From IMG/VR virus record IMGVR_UViG_3300008267_000154, positions 1 through 49,176 of that record: 49,176 nucleotides of DNA, one strand, 5' to 3'. Source of the stretch: a virus. Shown here in pieces: positions 47,543-49,176 of this stretch; the stretch's first letter is position 1; every line of letters begins with the position of its first letter. The notes beneath the pieces were generated by a model. It had not been told where the DNA came from and did no database searches. It saw only the letters and a list, made by a program, of their open reading frames with translations. Made by a program: the position numbers and the translations under genes.

Positions 47543-49176
47543 ACTAAAAACAATAACAGTAAAAAACTTTATGAGTGTGGGCAACCAGACTCAAGCCGTG
47601 GATTTTGATAAGAATCATTTAACTTTGGTGTTGGGTGAGAACGTAGACTTGGGCGGCGATGACAGTGGTAGTCGTAATGGCACTGGAAAAACAACAATCA
47701 TCAATGCTTTATGCTATGCATTGTATGGCGAAGCGTTGACCAAGATCAAAAAAGAAAATCTAATCAACAAGACAAACGGTAAAAATCTAGTTGTCACATG
47801 TGAATTTGAAATTAATGGAAGACAATATAAAATTGAAAGAGGTCGAAGACCAAACTTCTTAAAATTTTATGTTGACCACGTAGAGATCAAAGACGATTCA
47901 CAAGCAGATGATGACGCACAAGGGGACAGTCGTGAAACGCAAAAGGCGATTGAATCCTTATTGGGCATGAGTCAAACAATGTTTAAGCACCTAGTGGCCT
48001 TAAACACATATACTGAACCATTTCTAAGTATGCGAGCAAACGATCAACGAGAAGTTATCGAGCAATTGCTTGGCATTACATTGTTAAGTGAGAAAGCAGA
48101 ATTACTTAAAGTTCAAGTAAAAGAAATTAAAGATCAAATTCAAGCAGAAACTTTTAAAATCGACAGTATAAGGAGTAGTAATGAAAAAGTCCAACAATCA
48201 ATTGACAGCCTCTCTACTAAAAGTAAAGCATGGGAGTCCAAACGAGAACAAGATTGCGCCGGCTATCAGTCAGCGATTGCCGAATTGCGCTCTGTTGATA
48301 TCGAAGGAGAAATTGAAAAACATTCTAGACTCAAGGTGTATAACGAACTAACAGCTAAAATTAGTTCCTTAAACAAACAAAAAGCAACACTTGAGACTGC
48401 TGTTGGGCAAGCAGAAAAGACTGTTGGGAAGTATACTAGAGAGTTAGAACAACTTGATAGTAAAAAATGTCCCGCATGTGAACAAGAACTGCATGATCAC
48501 AAGCATGATGAGATGAAAGAAACTGCTGCCAAGCACTTGACTGATTCAATATTGTATCAAGACAAAGTGTTAGCAGACCTTAATCTAGTTTTAAAAGAAT
48601 TATCTGACATTGGCGACATCAATGGAAGACCTTCTACCTATTATGATAGTGCAGAACAAGCGTACAATCATAAAAACAATGTTGAAAGTTTGAGCAAAGC
48701 ACTTGCTGACAAGCAAGTAGAATTAAATCCTTACACTGAACAAGTGGACGAGTTAAGAAAAACTGCTTTGCAAGAGATTACGTGGGACACAGTTAATGAA
48801 TTAACAAGTGTCAAAGACCATATGGAGTTCTTACACAAACTGTTAACCAGCAAGGATAGCTTTATCCGTAAGAAAATTATTGATCAGAATCTTGCATATC
48901 TAAATAAACGCCTTAGTTACTATCTAAATAAAGCAGGACTGCCGCATCAAGTTAAGTTTTTAAACGATCTAAACGTCGAGATTACACAGCTCGGGCAGGA
49001 TTTAGACTTTGATAATCTCAGTAGAGGTGAACGCAATAGACTTATTTTAAGTCTAAGCTGGGCGTTCCGTGATGTATGGGAAAGTTTATATCATCCAATC
49101 AACTTGTTGTTCATTGATGAATTGATTGATGCAGGTATGGACTCTGCAGGAGTTGGGGGTGCTCTAGCAATCCTTA
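47535..49176 (+). CDS. 46: Recombination nuclease subunit gp46 (Rad50/SbcC family), 3' end beyond window
   Basis: The frame is open from ATG at 47535 to the window edge (547 residues, incomplete). Walker A is 'RNGTGKTT' (about 47-54) after a Gly/Asp-rich loop, a long coiled coil follows, with the zinc hook 'CPAC' at 312-315 in its middle. The ABC signature 'LSRGERNRL' (495-503) and Walker B 'LLFIDE' (about 523-530) complete the ATPase. It pairs with gp47 in DNA end processing. Only the last few dozen residues are missing, judging from T4 gp46 (560 residues). Confidence 0.95.
   Translation, partial: MFKLKTITVKNFMSVGNQTQAVDFDKNHLTLVLGENVDLGGDDSGSRNGTGKTTIINALCYALYGEALTKIKKENLINKTNGKNLVVTCEFEINGRQYKIERGRRPNFLKFYVDHVEIKDDSQADDDAQGDSRETQKAIESLLGMSQTMFKHLVALNTYTEPFLSMRANDQREVIEQLLGITLLSEKAELLKVQVKEIKDQIQAETFKIDSIRSSNEKVQQSIDSLSTKSKAWESKREQDCAGYQSAIAELRSVDIEGEIEKHSRLKVYNELTAKISSLNKQKATLETAVGQAEKTVGKYTRELEQLDSKKCPACEQELHDHKHDEMKETAAKHLTDSILYQDKVLADLNLVLKELSDIGDINGRPSTYYDSAEQAYNHKNNVESLSKALADKQVELNPYTEQVDELRKTALQEITWDTVNELTSVKDHMEFLHKLLTSKDSFIRKKIIDQNLAYLNKRLSYYLNKAGLPHQVKFLNDLNVEITQLGQDLDFDNLSRGERNRLILSLSWAFRDVWESLYHPINLLFIDELIDAGMDSAGVGGALAIL

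Overview
The window is a densely coded, AT-rich piece of a T4-like myovirus genome. Recognisable core genes are a gp48/gp54-type tail-tube protein, gp53, hub proteins, gp5, gp25, gp6, the late sigma factor gp55, the gp46/gp47 nuclease pair and a T4-type RNase H. Many small conserved-looking hypotheticals, low GC, and the presence of QueE, ThyA and MoxR suggest a marine T4-like phage of the cyanophage/pelagiphage type. No photosynthesis genes are present in the window, so a heterotrophic host (for example an alphaproteobacterium) is as likely as a cyanobacterium; this is inference. No tRNA, CRISPR array, integrase or insertion sequence was seen, and no gene-free stretch exceeds about 105 bases.

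Layout. (1) Positions 2-12011, plus strand: early/middle metabolism and accessory genes. They run in order: a small unknown, a cupin, a phosphoribosyltransferase, a HIT hydrolase, several small unknowns, QueE, a basic-tailed unknown, RNase H, further unknowns, a MoxR AAA+ ATPase, a metallopeptidase-like/VWA protein, further unknowns, DHFR and thymidylate synthase. (2) Positions 12008-45552, minus strand: one long late block. In transcription order it holds tail-tube initiator, gp53, hub protein, hydrophobic hub-region protein, gp5, gp25, gp6, a 4747-residue giant protein, a small structural protein, three fibre/collar paralogues, a 2OG-oxygenase-like protein, an unknown and a fourth, apparently frameshifted, fibre paralogue. 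(3) Positions 45633-49176, plus strand: gp55, gp47 and the start of gp46, which runs off the end.

Control. Four host-sigma70-like promoters are readable on the plus strand. Two are exact TTGACA-17-TATAAT matches (before queE and before gp55); the other two are similar promoters before the MoxR and VWA genes, which are separated by a clear intrinsic terminator. T4-style late motifs (core ATAAATA) precede several late genes on the minus strand and two small genes on the plus strand. At 5897-5938 a late motif sits in the left arm of a 13-bp hairpin whose right arm covers the start codon of the next gene. This is the arrangement by which T4 blocks translation of late genes from early read-through RNA. 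At 45553-45632 the exact sigma70 promoter for gp55 overlaps the late promoter of the divergent baseplate operon, and an inverted repeat lies across both.

How the genes work together: RNase H, gp46/47, ThyA, DHFR, the phosphoribosyltransferase and the HIT hydrolase serve DNA replication, recombination and nucleotide supply. gp55 turns on the late block, which builds the baseplate and a set of fibres. MoxR/VWA probably forms an ATP-driven remodelling pair of unknown target.
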